From: Alphaproteobacteria bacterium
GTDB lineage: Bacteria > Pseudomonadota > Alphaproteobacteria > Micavibrionales > UBA2020
Length of the DNA stretch: 64,000 bases
Direction: 5' to 3'
Assembly (NCBI GenBank): GCA_004297545.1
Contig: SCTB01000118.1
Span: forward strand, 1-64,000
Shown piece by piece: positions 18,759-26,821 of the stretch (positions within the stretch are counted from its first letter, which is position 1; each line of letters begins with the position of its first letter). The notes below the pieces were generated by a model, which was not told the DNA's origin, made no database searches, and worked only from the letters and a program-made list of their open reading frames with translations. Both the position numbers and the translations under genes were made by a program.

Positions 18759-19616
18759 TTAAGGCTTCGGCTTGTCCCCGAACATGGATTTCTTCTTCGG
18801 GTCCTTCTGCCACTTCGGATTCTCAGGGAGCGGCCCTTCGGTATCGTTCGCAGGATAGAAAAACGACCGGTAGGCCGCAGGATCAAAGGGCTTCCAGTCG
18901 CCCTCGGCCTGCGCAAGCCGGTCGATGACCGCCGCAATCGTCATCGGGTTGCAGGCCATGCCGAGATGGCTGCCGTGCACTTCGATGTTTTCGGACTGGG
19001 GGCCAGAGGGATTGAGCGCGCCCTTCCAGTCCACGATGCCGTCCTCCTTGGAATAGAGCGACGTCGTCGGCACCGGCGGCGGCGTCAGCATGCGCTCGCG
19101 GATGTCCTCGAACTTCAGCTTGTCGCTGCCGGGGTTGAAAAAGTCGTAGAGGCGGCTCAAACGCCGGGAGGTCGCGGCCGCGGGGTCGTCCATCATGCCG
19201 AAGGGCGTTCCCATCGTCACGACGCCGCGCACCATCTCCGGGAATTCGCGGGCCAGCTCGCGCGCGTAGATGCCGCCAAGGCTATGGCCGACCAGGGTCA
19301 CTTTTTTCCCGCCGTTTTCATCGAAAACCTCTTTCAGGCGTTTCTTCAGGTGCTCCGCCGAGGCTTCATCCAGGCCGAAATTCACGCCATTATCCCAGCC
19401 ATAGGTCTTGTATCCCTTTTCCTCCACGCATTTGCGCAGGGGAGCTGTGAAGCTGTCACCTGTGAGGAAGCCGGGGAAAATCAGCACCGGATGACCATCG
19501 CCTTCGGGCAGCTTGTCCTTCAGGGAAGCCCATGACATCTGGAGCGCCGTATACTCCCAGGCGGCGCGCTGCAGCTCGGTTGTGGAGTTGAATATCTGCT
19601 TCAGCTTGCGGAACAT
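18759..19616 (-). CDS. Alpha/beta-hydrolase, lipase/esterase-like
   Basis: The 285-residue protein has an oxyanion/entry segment HPVLIFPGFLTG near residue 42, then the nucleophile elbow VGHSLGGIYAREL and a later His in HGSHLGM. This gives a Ser-Asp-His hydrolase of the lipase/PGAP1-like type that acts on an ester or acyl substrate. No clear signal peptide is present (MFRKLKQIFNSTTELQRAA), so it is probably cytosolic. The tail KKKSMFGDKPKP is lysine/proline-rich. It converges on the P450 gene with zero bases between stop codons. True substrate unknown. Confidence 0.85.
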   Translation of the reverse strand: MFRKLKQIFNSTTELQRAAWEYTALQMSWASLKDKLPEGDGHPVLIFPGFLTGDSFTAPLRKCVEEKGYKTYGWDNGVNFGLDEASAEHLKKRLKEVFDENGGKKVTLVGHSLGGIYARELAREFPEMVRGVVTMGTPFGMMDDPAAATSRRLSRLYDFFNPGSDKLKFEDIRERMLTPPPVPTTSLYSKEDGIVDWKGALNPSGPQSENIEVHGSHLGMACNPMTIAAVIDRLAQAEGDWKPFDPAAYRSFFYPANDTEGPLPENPKWQKDPKKKSMFGDKPKP

Positions 19617-19927
19617 GCGCCTGGGGAGCCCTGATTCTTAATTTTTGAAATCCGGGCGATGGTGCTCCTGCGTTAAGAACATTGCAAGGACGTCGAGTTA
19701 TTGTTCACATAATGTTGCACTGCCGTTCTGTATTTTGAAAGTTAATTACGCTGGATAGAAATATAAATACAGGCTGGCGCATGAAAATTCTCTTCAAAAT
19801 TAACTCATCAAAAAACCGCGCCGGTCATTAGTTGTTAACCAGTGTATGCGAGAGTGTAGTTAGGGGAAAAGCCCTTGGCGGCGGGCGGCCGTTGATAGTA
19901 TTATGGTATGTAAAGGAAGAGCGGGTC
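19617..19927. other. Intergenic region, divergent promoters likely
   Basis: These 311 nt separate the hydrolase (reverse) from the TPR gene (forward). They are AT-rich (GTTCACATAATGTTGCAC and similar) and probably contain promoters for both genes. A 16-codon frame beginning at 19780 (MKILFKINSS) lies inside but has no support. No repeat, tRNA or convincing hairpin was seen. Confidence 0.4.
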
Positions 19928-21655
19928 GTGAAGTTGTTCAAATTTTTCGGTTCTCTGGTTGCTGCCGCCGCTATCGTCGTCTCCCTGAATTCCTGCGCCC
20001 ACGCAGATGAAACCGCCCAGAAATTTGTTATGCCTCACCGCAGTTCGCTGATCGCGGACAACACGCTGTCCGGCAATTACCTTGCCGGGCGTTTCGCCCA
20101 GCGCCAGCAGGACTGGGATTCCGCCCAGCGCTTCATGAACGAAGTCATGGCTTTCGACGCCAACAACACCCTTTTGCGCCAGCGCGCTTTCCTGCTCACG
20201 CTGGGCGCCCAGCAGTATGACCGCGCGAAGGAGCTGGCGCGCCAGGTAGCAAGCGACAAGGACGGCGCCGAGCTCGCCGATATTTACCTCGCCTGCGATG
20301 CGCTGGCCCACAATGATTTCAAGGGCGCCATCGAGCTGGTGAACAAGCTGCCGGACGACGGTTTCGGCCAGTACACCAAGCCGCTGCTGACCGCCTGGTC
20401 GCTGGTCGGCATGGGCAAGAAAGCCGAAGGCCTCAAGCTGCTGCAAAAGGGCTCCGACCCCGCCGATCCGACATACAATATGCATGCCGGCCTGATGGAA
20501 GAACTTTCGGGCGACATGAAAGCCGCAGGCGTGCACTACAAGACCGCGATGGAGAACGGCCTGACGATGCATACGGCCATCATCGTCGGCAACTACTACC
20601 TGCGCAACGGCCAGCCAGATACGGCGCGGACGATTTATGAGACGCTGGGCAAGCTTTACGCCTTCAACCCCTTCATGGGCGTCGCGGCTTCCGCCGGCGC
20701 GGCCCGCCCCAATGTCGAGCGCGCCGCGGACGGCGCCGCCGTCGCCCTGTTCGACCTTGCCACGCTGCTGTTCGAGCGCCGCGCCTATGACAGCGCGCAG
20801 ATTTACGGCAGCATGGTGCTGCTGCTGTCGCCCAAGTCGCCTTTTGCCGCCATGATGATGGGCGATATCGCCGCGCTGAACGACCAGCACCAGAAGGCCG
20901 TCGAGGACTATAACAGCATCGCGCGCGACAGCCCGCTCTACTGGCTGTCCCGCACCCGCGTCGCGGAAGTCTATGAGGCCGAAGGCGACCTTGACCAGGC
21001 GATCGCGCTCCTGACCGAGCTCTCGCAGACGAAAGAGACGCATCTCCAGGCGCTGGTCAGCCTCGGCGACATGTATCGCCGCCACGACAAATACCAGGAC
21101 GCTTTCAATGCCTATGACTCCGCCCTGGCGTCGGTTGCAAAGATTTCCGAAGAGCACTGGCCGATCGTTTATGCCCGCGGCATGTCGCTGGAGCGGCTCA
21201 ACAACTGGCAGCTGGCGGAAAAAGACCTGCTGACAGCGCTGCAGTTCCAGCCCGACAACCCGATGATCCTCAACTTCATCGGCTACAGCTGGGCAGACAA
21301 GGGCGTGCATCTCGACCAGGCGCTGGATTTCATCCGCCGCGCGGTCGCGCAGCGCCCTGACGACGGCTATATCCTCGACAGCTACGGCTGGGCCCTTTAC
21401 CGCACGGGCGACTACAAGGAATCCGTGGTCTGGATGGAGAAAGCCATCGGCATCATCCCGGATGATTCCACGATGCTGGACCACCTCGGCGACGCCTACT
21501 GGCAGGTCGGACGGAAAAACGAAGCGAAATTCAAGTGGCACCGCGCGCATGAGCTTTCCAAGGACGCTTCGTTCCGCGCGGGCGTCGAGCACAAGCTCAT
21601 GAACGGGGTCGTCCCCCCGCCCTCTCAAGTCGCGCACAAAGAAACCAGCCTTTGA
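19928..21655 (+). CDS. TPR-repeat protein, probable exported lipoprotein
   Basis: I start this at GTG 19928, which follows AAAGGAAG at proper spacing. The product then begins MKLFKFFGSLVAAAAIVVSL with NSC next, a signal peptide with a possible lipobox cysteine (LNSC). The remaining roughly 550 residues are TPR helices. The clearest are near the C terminus, including NPMILNFIGYSWADKG, DGYILDSYGWALYRTGDY and STMLDHLGDAYWQVGR, resembling the BamD/Tgt-like TPR proteins found upstream of ispE in alphaproteobacteria. A scaffold role in the envelope is inferred. Function is not established. Confidence 0.85.
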   Translation: MKLFKFFGSLVAAAAIVVSLNSCAHADETAQKFVMPHRSSLIADNTLSGNYLAGRFAQRQQDWDSAQRFMNEVMAFDANNTLLRQRAFLLTLGAQQYDRAKELARQVASDKDGAELADIYLACDALAHNDFKGAIELVNKLPDDGFGQYTKPLLTAWSLVGMGKKAEGLKLLQKGSDPADPTYNMHAGLMEELSGDMKAAGVHYKTAMENGLTMHTAIIVGNYYLRNGQPDTARTIYETLGKLYAFNPFMGVAASAGAARPNVERAADGAAVALFDLATLLFERRAYDSAQIYGSMVLLLSPKSPFAAMMMGDIAALNDQHQKAVEDYNSIARDSPLYWLSRTRVAEVYEAEGDLDQAIALLTELSQTKETHLQALVSLGDMYRRHDKYQDAFNAYDSALASVAKISEEHWPIVYARGMSLERLNNWQLAEKDLLTALQFQPDNPMILNFIGYSWADKGVHLDQALDFIRRAVAQRPDDGYILDSYGWALYRTGDYKESVVWMEKAIGIIPDDSTMLDHLGDAYWQVGRKNEAKFKWHRAHELSKDASFRAGVEHKLMNGVVPPPSQVAHKETSL

Positions 21656-21715
21656 AAACTCAGGCGTTTTCGTCTATAAAATGAGTTGCGTCTTCCTTGT
21701 CTTCAGGAGGTCCCC

Positions 21716-22339
21716 GTGACTGCGTTTTTCAGGGCGGCTCTGCTCATACTCATCATGATACCGCTAGCGGCCGCGCCGGCCGGGGGCACGCGTTACAAGC
21801 CGCACAGCAAGCCCAACCTCGCCGACCCCTCCTATACGGCCTGCAAGACGGATAACGAATGCCTGATCGTCCGCCCCGCCTGCAGCGCGCCGCTCGCCGT
21901 CAACGCGCACCGGTTCAAGGAAGTCGATGCGTGGTTCGAGTACATGCGGCCCTTTTACAAATGCGCCGACTGGCTGTCGCAGCTGGACGTGAAGAAAAAG
22001 GCCTGCGTCAAAAACCGCTGCACGGTCGAGCTCGCGCAGGCCGTACCGCCCGAGCCCGACAATTCCCCCCAGGCGAAAGACCCTAATTATTGCGATACGG
22101 ACAGCGAATGCACGGTCGTGCTGGGAGATTGTTGCGTGAAAAGCTTCGTCAACACGAAGAACGCGCCCCGCATGCGCGCGGAAATCAAGGCGAAGGAGCA
22201 CCTCGCCAACTGCTTTTTTCCCGACCGCCGCCATGTGCAAAACCTGCGCTGCGAGAACCACAAGTGCACGGCGGAGCTCGAAGTGCCCTCCGAGCTTCCC
22301 GACCCGACGCATAGCCTGAAGGATAAGTGCGAACAATAA
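21716..22339 (+). CDS. Small exported protein with two cysteine-rich repeats
   Basis: The GTG start at 21716 follows a near-perfect AGGAGGT, so I prefer it to the upstream frame opening. A signal peptide (MTAFFRAALLILIMIPLAAA) leads into two tandem units. Unit 1 has TACKTDNECLIVRPAC...CVKNRCTVEL; unit 2 has YCDTDSECTVVLGDCC...LRCENHKCTAEL. Each has a C-x-D-x-EC opening and a K/NHKCT-x-EL end, consistent with a duplicated disulfide-bonded domain in the periplasm. Family not recognised with certainty. It lies 60 nt after the TPR gene. Confidence 0.75.
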   Translation: MTAFFRAALLILIMIPLAAAPAGGTRYKPHSKPNLADPSYTACKTDNECLIVRPACSAPLAVNAHRFKEVDAWFEYMRPFYKCADWLSQLDVKKKACVKNRCTVELAQAVPPEPDNSPQAKDPNYCDTDSECTVVLGDCCVKSFVNTKNAPRMRAEIKAKEHLANCFFPDRRHVQNLRCENHKCTAELEVPSELPDPTHSLKDKCEQ

Positions 22340-22407
22340 CCTGCCTTCAGGGAACGCGCCCTGACATCCCGCGTTAGCTATAACGGAAAATAATCCGGTA
22401 TTGCGGG

Positions 22408-22740
22408 GTGTCCAAAATGCGCCTCCTTGTTTTCACAGCGATTTTCGCCGCTCTCGCCGCAGACATGGCGGCGGCAGAGATGCCGTCGATATTGATGCGG
22501 TGCAGCGGACCCGACAGATGCACGGTCGTCAACAACGGCCCCTGCGGCAGCGTCCTGGTGGTCGAGAACGGCGTCATGACGCCGATGATGCCCGGCGACC
22601 CCCGCCTGCCCGCCAGCGTCCGCGGCGTCTGCGGGTTTGTCGATTCCGAATATTATACCCCTCCTCCACCCCCTGCCCCGGCATATTGCGAAGGCTCCTC
22701 CTGCAATGTAACATCGGACAATTACGTCAACCGCCCATAA
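22408..22740 (+). CDS. Small exported hypothetical protein with four or more cysteines
   Basis: The protein starts at GTG 22408 or ATG 22417, with MRLLVFTAIFAALAADMAAA as a signal peptide. The mature part of about 85 residues has paired cysteines (RCSGPDRC, GPCGS, GVCG, YCEGSSC) and a PPPPPAP stretch near the C terminus. It is probably periplasmic with disulfides. It follows the other cysteine-rich secreted gene and precedes ispE by 19 nt, so co-transcription is likely. No family assignment. Confidence 0.65.
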   Translation: MSKMRLLVFTAIFAALAADMAAAEMPSILMRCSGPDRCTVVNNGPCGSVLVVENGVMTPMMPGDPRLPASVRGVCGFVDSEYYTPPPPPAPAYCEGSSCNVTSDNYVNRP

Positions 22741-22759
22741 ACCCAAGACGGTACCACGA

Positions 22760-23626
22760 TTGTCCCTGAATACCTTCAAATTGCTGGCGCCTGCCAAGAT
22801 CAATCTTTTCCTGCACATCACGGGAAAGCGCGAGGACGGCTATCACCTGCTGCAGAGCCTGATGGCTTTCCTCGATGTCGGCGACGAGATGGAATTCTCG
22901 CGGCATGACAGCCTGTTCATCGACGTCGACGGCCCTTTTGCCGGCGACATGCCCTCGCCCCACGACAACCTCGTCTACAAGGCGGCGCAGCTGCTGGCCG
23001 CGGAATACAAGATGACAGCGCACGGACGCGTGACCCTGAACAAAAAGCTGCCCGTCGCCTCAGGAATCGCCGGCGGCTCCTCCGACGCCGCAACCGCTCT
23101 CTCCGGGCTGGCGAAGCTCTGGGGACTGCCGGAAGAGCAGAACCGGTTGCAAAAACTGGCGCAGAAGCTGGGCGCCGACGTGCCCGCCTGCCTGTCCCGC
23201 AAGCCTGTCTGGGCGGAAGGGATCGGGGAGAAAATCACGCTGCTGCCGGAAATGCCGCCGATGCATTTCGTGCTGGCCAACCCCATGGTGGCGACGCCGA
23301 CGCCGGAGGTCTTCCGCCGCTTCCGCGCCAAATTCAGCGCGCCCCTTCAGTTCAGCGGTCGGCGCAAGAACGCCAGCGAATGGATTGCCGCGCTTAAAAT
23401 CTACCGCAACGACCTGCTGGACGCCGCGCTCGAAGTCACGCCGAAAATCCGCGATGTACTGAACGCCCTGCAGGAAACGCCGAATTGCCACTTCGCGCGG
23501 CTCTCGGGGAGCGGCGCGACGTGCTTTGGCGTCTATGACCATGCCGAGACGGCCATGGCCGCCGTGAACAAGCTCAAGCAGCAATACCCCCGCTGGTGGG
23601 TGGCGCCCGCCGCCTTGCTCAAATAA
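22760..23626 (+). CDS. ispE: 4-diphosphocytidyl-2-C-methyl-D-erythritol kinase
   Basis: IspE phosphorylates CDP-methylerythritol in the MEP route to isoprenoids. The N-terminal APAKINLFLHITGKREDGYH segment and the GHMP ATP-binding motif PVASGIAGGSSDAATAL are diagnostic. The C-terminal LSGSGATCFGVY completes the fold. Length (288) is normal. No ATG or GTG fits, so the start is the TTG at 22760 (MSLNTFKLLAPAK), with a weak ribosome site; this may mean low expression or coupling to the upstream small gene 19 nt away. It converges with the Sel1 gene after 16 nt. Confidence 0.95.
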   Translation: MSLNTFKLLAPAKINLFLHITGKREDGYHLLQSLMAFLDVGDEMEFSRHDSLFIDVDGPFAGDMPSPHDNLVYKAAQLLAAEYKMTAHGRVTLNKKLPVASGIAGGSSDAATALSGLAKLWGLPEEQNRLQKLAQKLGADVPACLSRKPVWAEGIGEKITLLPEMPPMHFVLANPMVATPTPEVFRRFRAKFSAPLQFSGRRKNASEWIAALKIYRNDLLDAALEVTPKIRDVLNALQETPNCHFARLSGSGATCFGVYDHAETAMAAVNKLKQQYPRWWVAPAALLK

Positions 23627-23642
23627 AATTTTTGCCTGAAGA

Positions 23643-25328
23643 TTACTTCTGCGCCGAAGCCGCGCGGATGCCTTCCACCAGCTCCGGCGTCGGCAGACCC
23701 GTTTCCACGAAGCCCAGTTTTTTCTGCCAGGCGCGGATGGCGTCGACCGTCCTTTCGTCCAGCATGCCGGAGGCGTTGCCGGAAATATCGCCGCGCGCGA
23801 TCAGCGCGGACTGCAGTTTTATCACCAGGTCGTGGTTGCCTTCATTGGCTGGCGACGAATCCCCCTGGCCGGTCTTTTCTTCCTTAGGCCCCGTGGCGGG
23901 CTCGACGGTCGCAGCCGCCTGCGCCGCCTGATCGGAGGTTTTTTCGGCATCGGCAATCTGCTGGTGCAGGCGCGACACGGCTTCTTTCGCCGTCGCATGC
24001 CCCTGCTCGGCGGCCACCTGGTACCATTCGGCAGCTTTCGCAAGGTTGATAGGCCCCACGAAATTGCTTTCATACAGAACGCCGAGGTTGTAGGCAGCCT
24101 GCGCAACGCCGGCATTGGCAGCCTTCTTGAAATAGGAAACGCCACGGTCGATGTTGCGGAGCGTGCCGACGCCTTCGACATAGGCGATGCCAAGGTTATA
24201 CATGGCCTCCGGATGGCCGAGCTGGGCCGCCTTTTCGTACCAGCCGAGCGCCTTGTGCACGTCTTTCTTCACGCCCATGCCCTGCTGGAACATGACGCCC
24301 AGGTTGTAATCGGCATTCGCGATGCCGCCGTCCGCCGCCTTGTAGAACCAGTAGGCGGCGCGCTTGTAATCCTGCGCGACACCCTTGCCGGAGGCGTAAA
24401 TGATCGCAAGGTCATGCTGCGCTTCCGGCGCGCCGGTGAAGGCGCGCTTTTCAAGCTCCGCCAGCTTTTGCGGCAAGGCGGGGTCGGGCCCGATCTCGAT
24501 GGAGGCGACTTTCTCGTCCTGCCTGTCGGCTGCCGGTTTGGGAGGCGCATTTTCCGGGATGGCCGTTTCGGGCGTGGTCACCGGCGGCGCAGGGGTTTCG
24601 GCGACTTTGACTTCCGGCTTTGGCGCTTCGGCAGCGGGTGCCGGCAGCGCCTCCTCCGCAATAGCTGTGTCTGCAATCGGCTGAGGTTCTGAAGCCGGTA
24701 CCTCTTTCGGCGCTTCAGCCACGCGCCAGCCTTCCGTCGCTTCCGCGGAAGGCGGCTTCGGCGGCCCAAATGCATCGGGCCACAGATGCGCATTGGTTTC
24801 CGCGGTCTGCAGGGTTTCGGATGCCTGCGCCGCCGGCGCTGTCACGGGCGCGCTCGCCGAGGCTTCTGTCCCGGGCATGAGGCCTTCGGATTCATCTACT
24901 TTTTTCCAGCGGTTTTCATGGCCGACAAATTGCATAGGGCCCGCCAGCGCATTCAAGGCCGCCAGCTGCCGCGGCGTCAGGGAAGGTTCTGCCGGCTCCC
25001 GGTACAGGGACAGGCCCAGAGCAAAAACAGCCAGCACGCTGCTCATCAGCGAGATGCCGACGACCCACCCGGGAGTAGAAGAGCCCGGAACGGGGGTTCC
25101 CGGTTCCATGACGACGGGGAGATACAGCTTGCCGGTCTTTTCGTCGAGGGTCGCAGAGGATTCGATCAGCGCCAGGCGCTCTGCCAGCTGGTCGCGCTGG
25201 TTCTCCGTGCGCTCGAGGCGGCGGCCGATCATCTCGATGGCTTTCATCATCTCGAGGTTGACGCGCTCCTGCGGCGTCACCGACGGTGACGTGTCATAAA
25301 GACGTGCAGTGCCGAACTTGTTCACCAT
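23643..25328 (-). CDS. PodJ-like protein: coiled coil, TM helix, Sel1 repeats, peptidoglycan-binding domain
   Basis: From the ATG at 25328 (MVNKFGTARLYD) the 561-residue chain has a cytosolic coiled coil (about 20-62), one membrane helix (GWVVGISLMSSVLAVFALGL, about 84-107), and an Ala/Pro-rich stalk. Four Sel1 repeats follow (AIIYASGKGVAQDYKRAAYW and similar), then a C-terminal PG_binding_1 domain (LQSALIARGDISGNASGMLD ... AIRAWQKKLGF). Caulobacter PodJ, a polar organiser, has the same periplasmic arrangement but a far longer cytosolic coil. A cell-envelope or polarity role is inferred. The longer frame upstream of this ATG is not supported. Confidence 0.85.
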   Translation of the reverse strand: MVNKFGTARLYDTSPSVTPQERVNLEMMKAIEMIGRRLERTENQRDQLAERLALIESSATLDEKTGKLYLPVVMEPGTPVPGSSTPGWVVGISLMSSVLAVFALGLSLYREPAEPSLTPRQLAALNALAGPMQFVGHENRWKKVDESEGLMPGTEASASAPVTAPAAQASETLQTAETNAHLWPDAFGPPKPPSAEATEGWRVAEAPKEVPASEPQPIADTAIAEEALPAPAAEAPKPEVKVAETPAPPVTTPETAIPENAPPKPAADRQDEKVASIEIGPDPALPQKLAELEKRAFTGAPEAQHDLAIIYASGKGVAQDYKRAAYWFYKAADGGIANADYNLGVMFQQGMGVKKDVHKALGWYEKAAQLGHPEAMYNLGIAYVEGVGTLRNIDRGVSYFKKAANAGVAQAAYNLGVLYESNFVGPINLAKAAEWYQVAAEQGHATAKEAVSRLHQQIADAEKTSDQAAQAAATVEPATGPKEEKTGQGDSSPANEGNHDLVIKLQSALIARGDISGNASGMLDERTVDAIRAWQKKLGFVETGLPTPELVEGIRAASAQK

Positions 25329-25490
25329 GCCAAACCTAAGCCTTGGGCGCCTTCGCGGGGAGCGAAAGCCGGGGACGGATAAATTTTCCTTATACTGTCC
25401 GCACCGTACCAGATTCTCTGCCCCAAGCACAGGGGAACGGTATGGGAACCCGCTCATAATTTTTCATAATTACAGGCGGATAGCCGATGC

Positions 25491-25520
25491 TTGTTGCGGA
25501 ATCGGGGAAATTTATATATT
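25491..25520 (+). promoter_or_regulatory. Probable sigma70 promoter of tRNA-Gln
   Basis: TTGTTG (25491-25496) and TATATT (25515-25520) are separated by 18 nt, placing transcription start about 15 nt before the tRNA 5' end. No other gene needs a plus-strand promoter here. Confidence 0.5.
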
Positions 25521-25541
25521 GTCCGTCAATCTTTGAACCGC

Positions 25542-25616
25542 TGGGGTGTAGCCAAGCGGTAAGGCAGCGGTTTTTGGTACCGCCATTCCTAGGTTCGATC
25601 CCTAGCACCCCAACCA
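25542..25616 (+). tRNA. tRNA-Gln (anticodon TTG)
   Basis: The cloverleaf is complete. The acceptor stem TGGGGTG pairs with CACCCCA, the D-arm is GCCAAGCGGTAAGGC, and the anticodon stem GCGGT/ACCGC encloses loop TTTTGGT with anticodon TTG. The T-arm is CTAGG-TTCGATC-CCTAG, followed by discriminator A. The 3' CCA is encoded (25614-25616). It reads CAA, and by wobble CAG, codons. A reverse-strand reading frame across it is spurious. Confidence 0.97.
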
Positions 25617-25737
25617 CCCTGCTCCGCTAAAGCTACGCAGGGCGGAGCCCTGCAAATCATAAACCGCAGGGTGTCCTGCGAAGCTCCGAAGGAGCGAAGC
25701 AGGACGAAGCGGGCCCAACAAGTACAAGTCCTCTTTC
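25617..25737. repeat. Tandem structured hairpins downstream of tRNA-Gln
   Basis: Two related stem-loops follow the tRNA. The first (about 25618-25643) has arms CCCTGC and GCAGGG around an inner GCT/AGC stem. The second (25674-25704) has TCCTGC/GCAGGA and GCTCC/GGAGC stems separated by a symmetrical GAA/GAA internal loop and closed by a GAA loop. An overlapping GGGCGGAGCCC lies between them. They probably mark the 3' trailer of the tRNA transcript or a dispersed element; no poly-T tract follows. Confidence 0.5.
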
Positions 25738-25980
25738 ATGTTCTACGTATATCTTCTTAAAAGCCTGTCAGCTCCCGATGAACGATATGTCGGTTCCACC
25801 GACGACCTGAAAGAAAGATTGAAGCAGCATAACAACGGCGAGTCTTCTCATACGAGGAAATTCACGCCTTGGGCGCTGGTCACATATACCGCATTCACCA
25901 CGCGGAAGAAGGCCGAAGATTTTGAGCGTTATCTGAAACACGGTTCTGGCCATGCTTTTGCCAAACGGCACTTTTGGTAA
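25738..25980 (+). CDS. GIY-YIG endonuclease-domain protein
   Basis: The 80-residue protein is a single minimal GIY-YIG domain of the UPF0213/YhbQ-like type. It starts MFYVYLLKS and has RYVGSTDDLKERLKQHNNGE, with the Tyr-Val-Gly-Ser motif, the catalytic-helix Arg (LKERLKQH) and the KFTPWALVTYTAF strand. The end is the usual E-YLKHGSGHAFAKRHFW tail. The family is linked to DNA repair and recombination, but cellular roles of these small members are poorly known. It stands alone 121 nt after tRNA-Gln. Confidence 0.88.
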   Translation: MFYVYLLKSLSAPDERYVGSTDDLKERLKQHNNGESSHTRKFTPWALVTYTAFTTRKKAEDFERYLKHGSGHAFAKRHFW

Positions 25981-26034
25981 AAATCTGGACAAACACGATC
26001 CGCGGTTTTTTCTTCCGCCATCAAGATAGCTGCC

Positions 26035-26664
26035 CTAAAACCCAAACTCCCTATGCGCCAGTTCGCGTTCTTTTTTCTGGAGGGCGTCGAAGTCGGTCTT
26101 GGTGGTCTTGATTGCCGCATAGGCCTTTTCATCCGTGAGGGAGAAACCAGCCTCTTTCAGGTAATACTGCGCGGATTCAAGAGCGGAGACTTTCGACTTG
26201 TGGTCCCGGTTGGGCTGCTCGACCATGTCGAAGCATCTTTTGGCTTCATCCGTCAGGCGCGTGCGCTTTACAGTCATGTACTCTTCGCGGCTGGCGCCGA
26301 TGGCCGCCGGCCAGGATTCATCTTTGGCCGGGTCCAGCCCGCCCAGCGCCATATAGGCGGGAACGAGATGAAGGTCGGAGAGCGCATCCTGAATCTGGCG
26401 GTTGGCGCCCAGAAAATTGGCGTCGATGGAATCTTCATAGTTTTCCCGCGCCGCCCGCAGGTATTTCGCGCGCAGCAGGCTGGTGAAGGTTTCCTTCGTG
26501 GTGCCGATGGCCTTGTAGGCCTCCTCCGATGCCGGGTCCATCCCCGAGAGGCGCAGATTGGACTGCGCCCCGAGCAGTTTGGCAAAGGAGTCCCGCCCGC
26601 GCAGGGTGCCCGCGCTGACTTCATTGAAGGCGGAGCGCGCATCTTCCAGATTGGTGGGGCGCAT
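26035..26664 (-). CDS. Hypothetical protein with three internal helical repeats
   Basis: The 209-residue protein contains three copies of a short unit: EAYKAIGTTKETFTSLLRAK, ESWPAAIGASREEYMTVKR and KAYAAIKTTKTDFDALQKK. Each is preceded by a GMDPAS-, GGLDPAK- or GFSLTD-type turn and by a helix, giving repeats spaced roughly 60 residues apart. It is soluble and highly charged, with no signal peptide. I do not recognise the family; the repeats suggest a helical scaffold or binding protein. Confidence 0.65.
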   Translation of the reverse strand: MRPTNLEDARSAFNEVSAGTLRGRDSFAKLLGAQSNLRLSGMDPASEEAYKAIGTTKETFTSLLRAKYLRAARENYEDSIDANFLGANRQIQDALSDLHLVPAYMALGGLDPAKDESWPAAIGASREEYMTVKRTRLTDEAKRCFDMVEQPNRDHKSKVSALESAQYYLKEAGFSLTDEKAYAAIKTTKTDFDALQKKERELAHREFGF

Positions 26665-26772
26665 ATTTTCAATTCCTTTGGGACTTGATGATGTTATGCC
26701 ACTATGAAGGGTTTGTCTTATTATGTCAATTAAATCCTTTCGCGCCGCTCCTCAGCACTTTCACATCCCCAT

Positions 26773-26801
26773 TTGACATATTATGAAAAATAGTCTATAT
26801 T
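26773..26801 (+). promoter_or_regulatory. Near-consensus sigma70 promoter for the M20-like gene
   Basis: TTGACA (26773-26778), a 17-nt spacer, and TATATT (26796-26801) form a strong promoter. The start codon at 26822 would leave only about a 14-nt leader with a weak AAAAAAG ribosome site. Confidence 0.75.
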
Positions 26802-26821
26802 AGCATGCCCTTTAAAAAAGT

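Noticed and set aside
19901-21637. Reverse frame of 578 codons opposite the TPR gene
   Set aside because: Shadow of TPR coding; no start signal or known motif.
25390-25617. Reverse frame of 75 codons over tRNA-Gln
   Set aside because: It overlaps the tRNA and is a typical spurious call.
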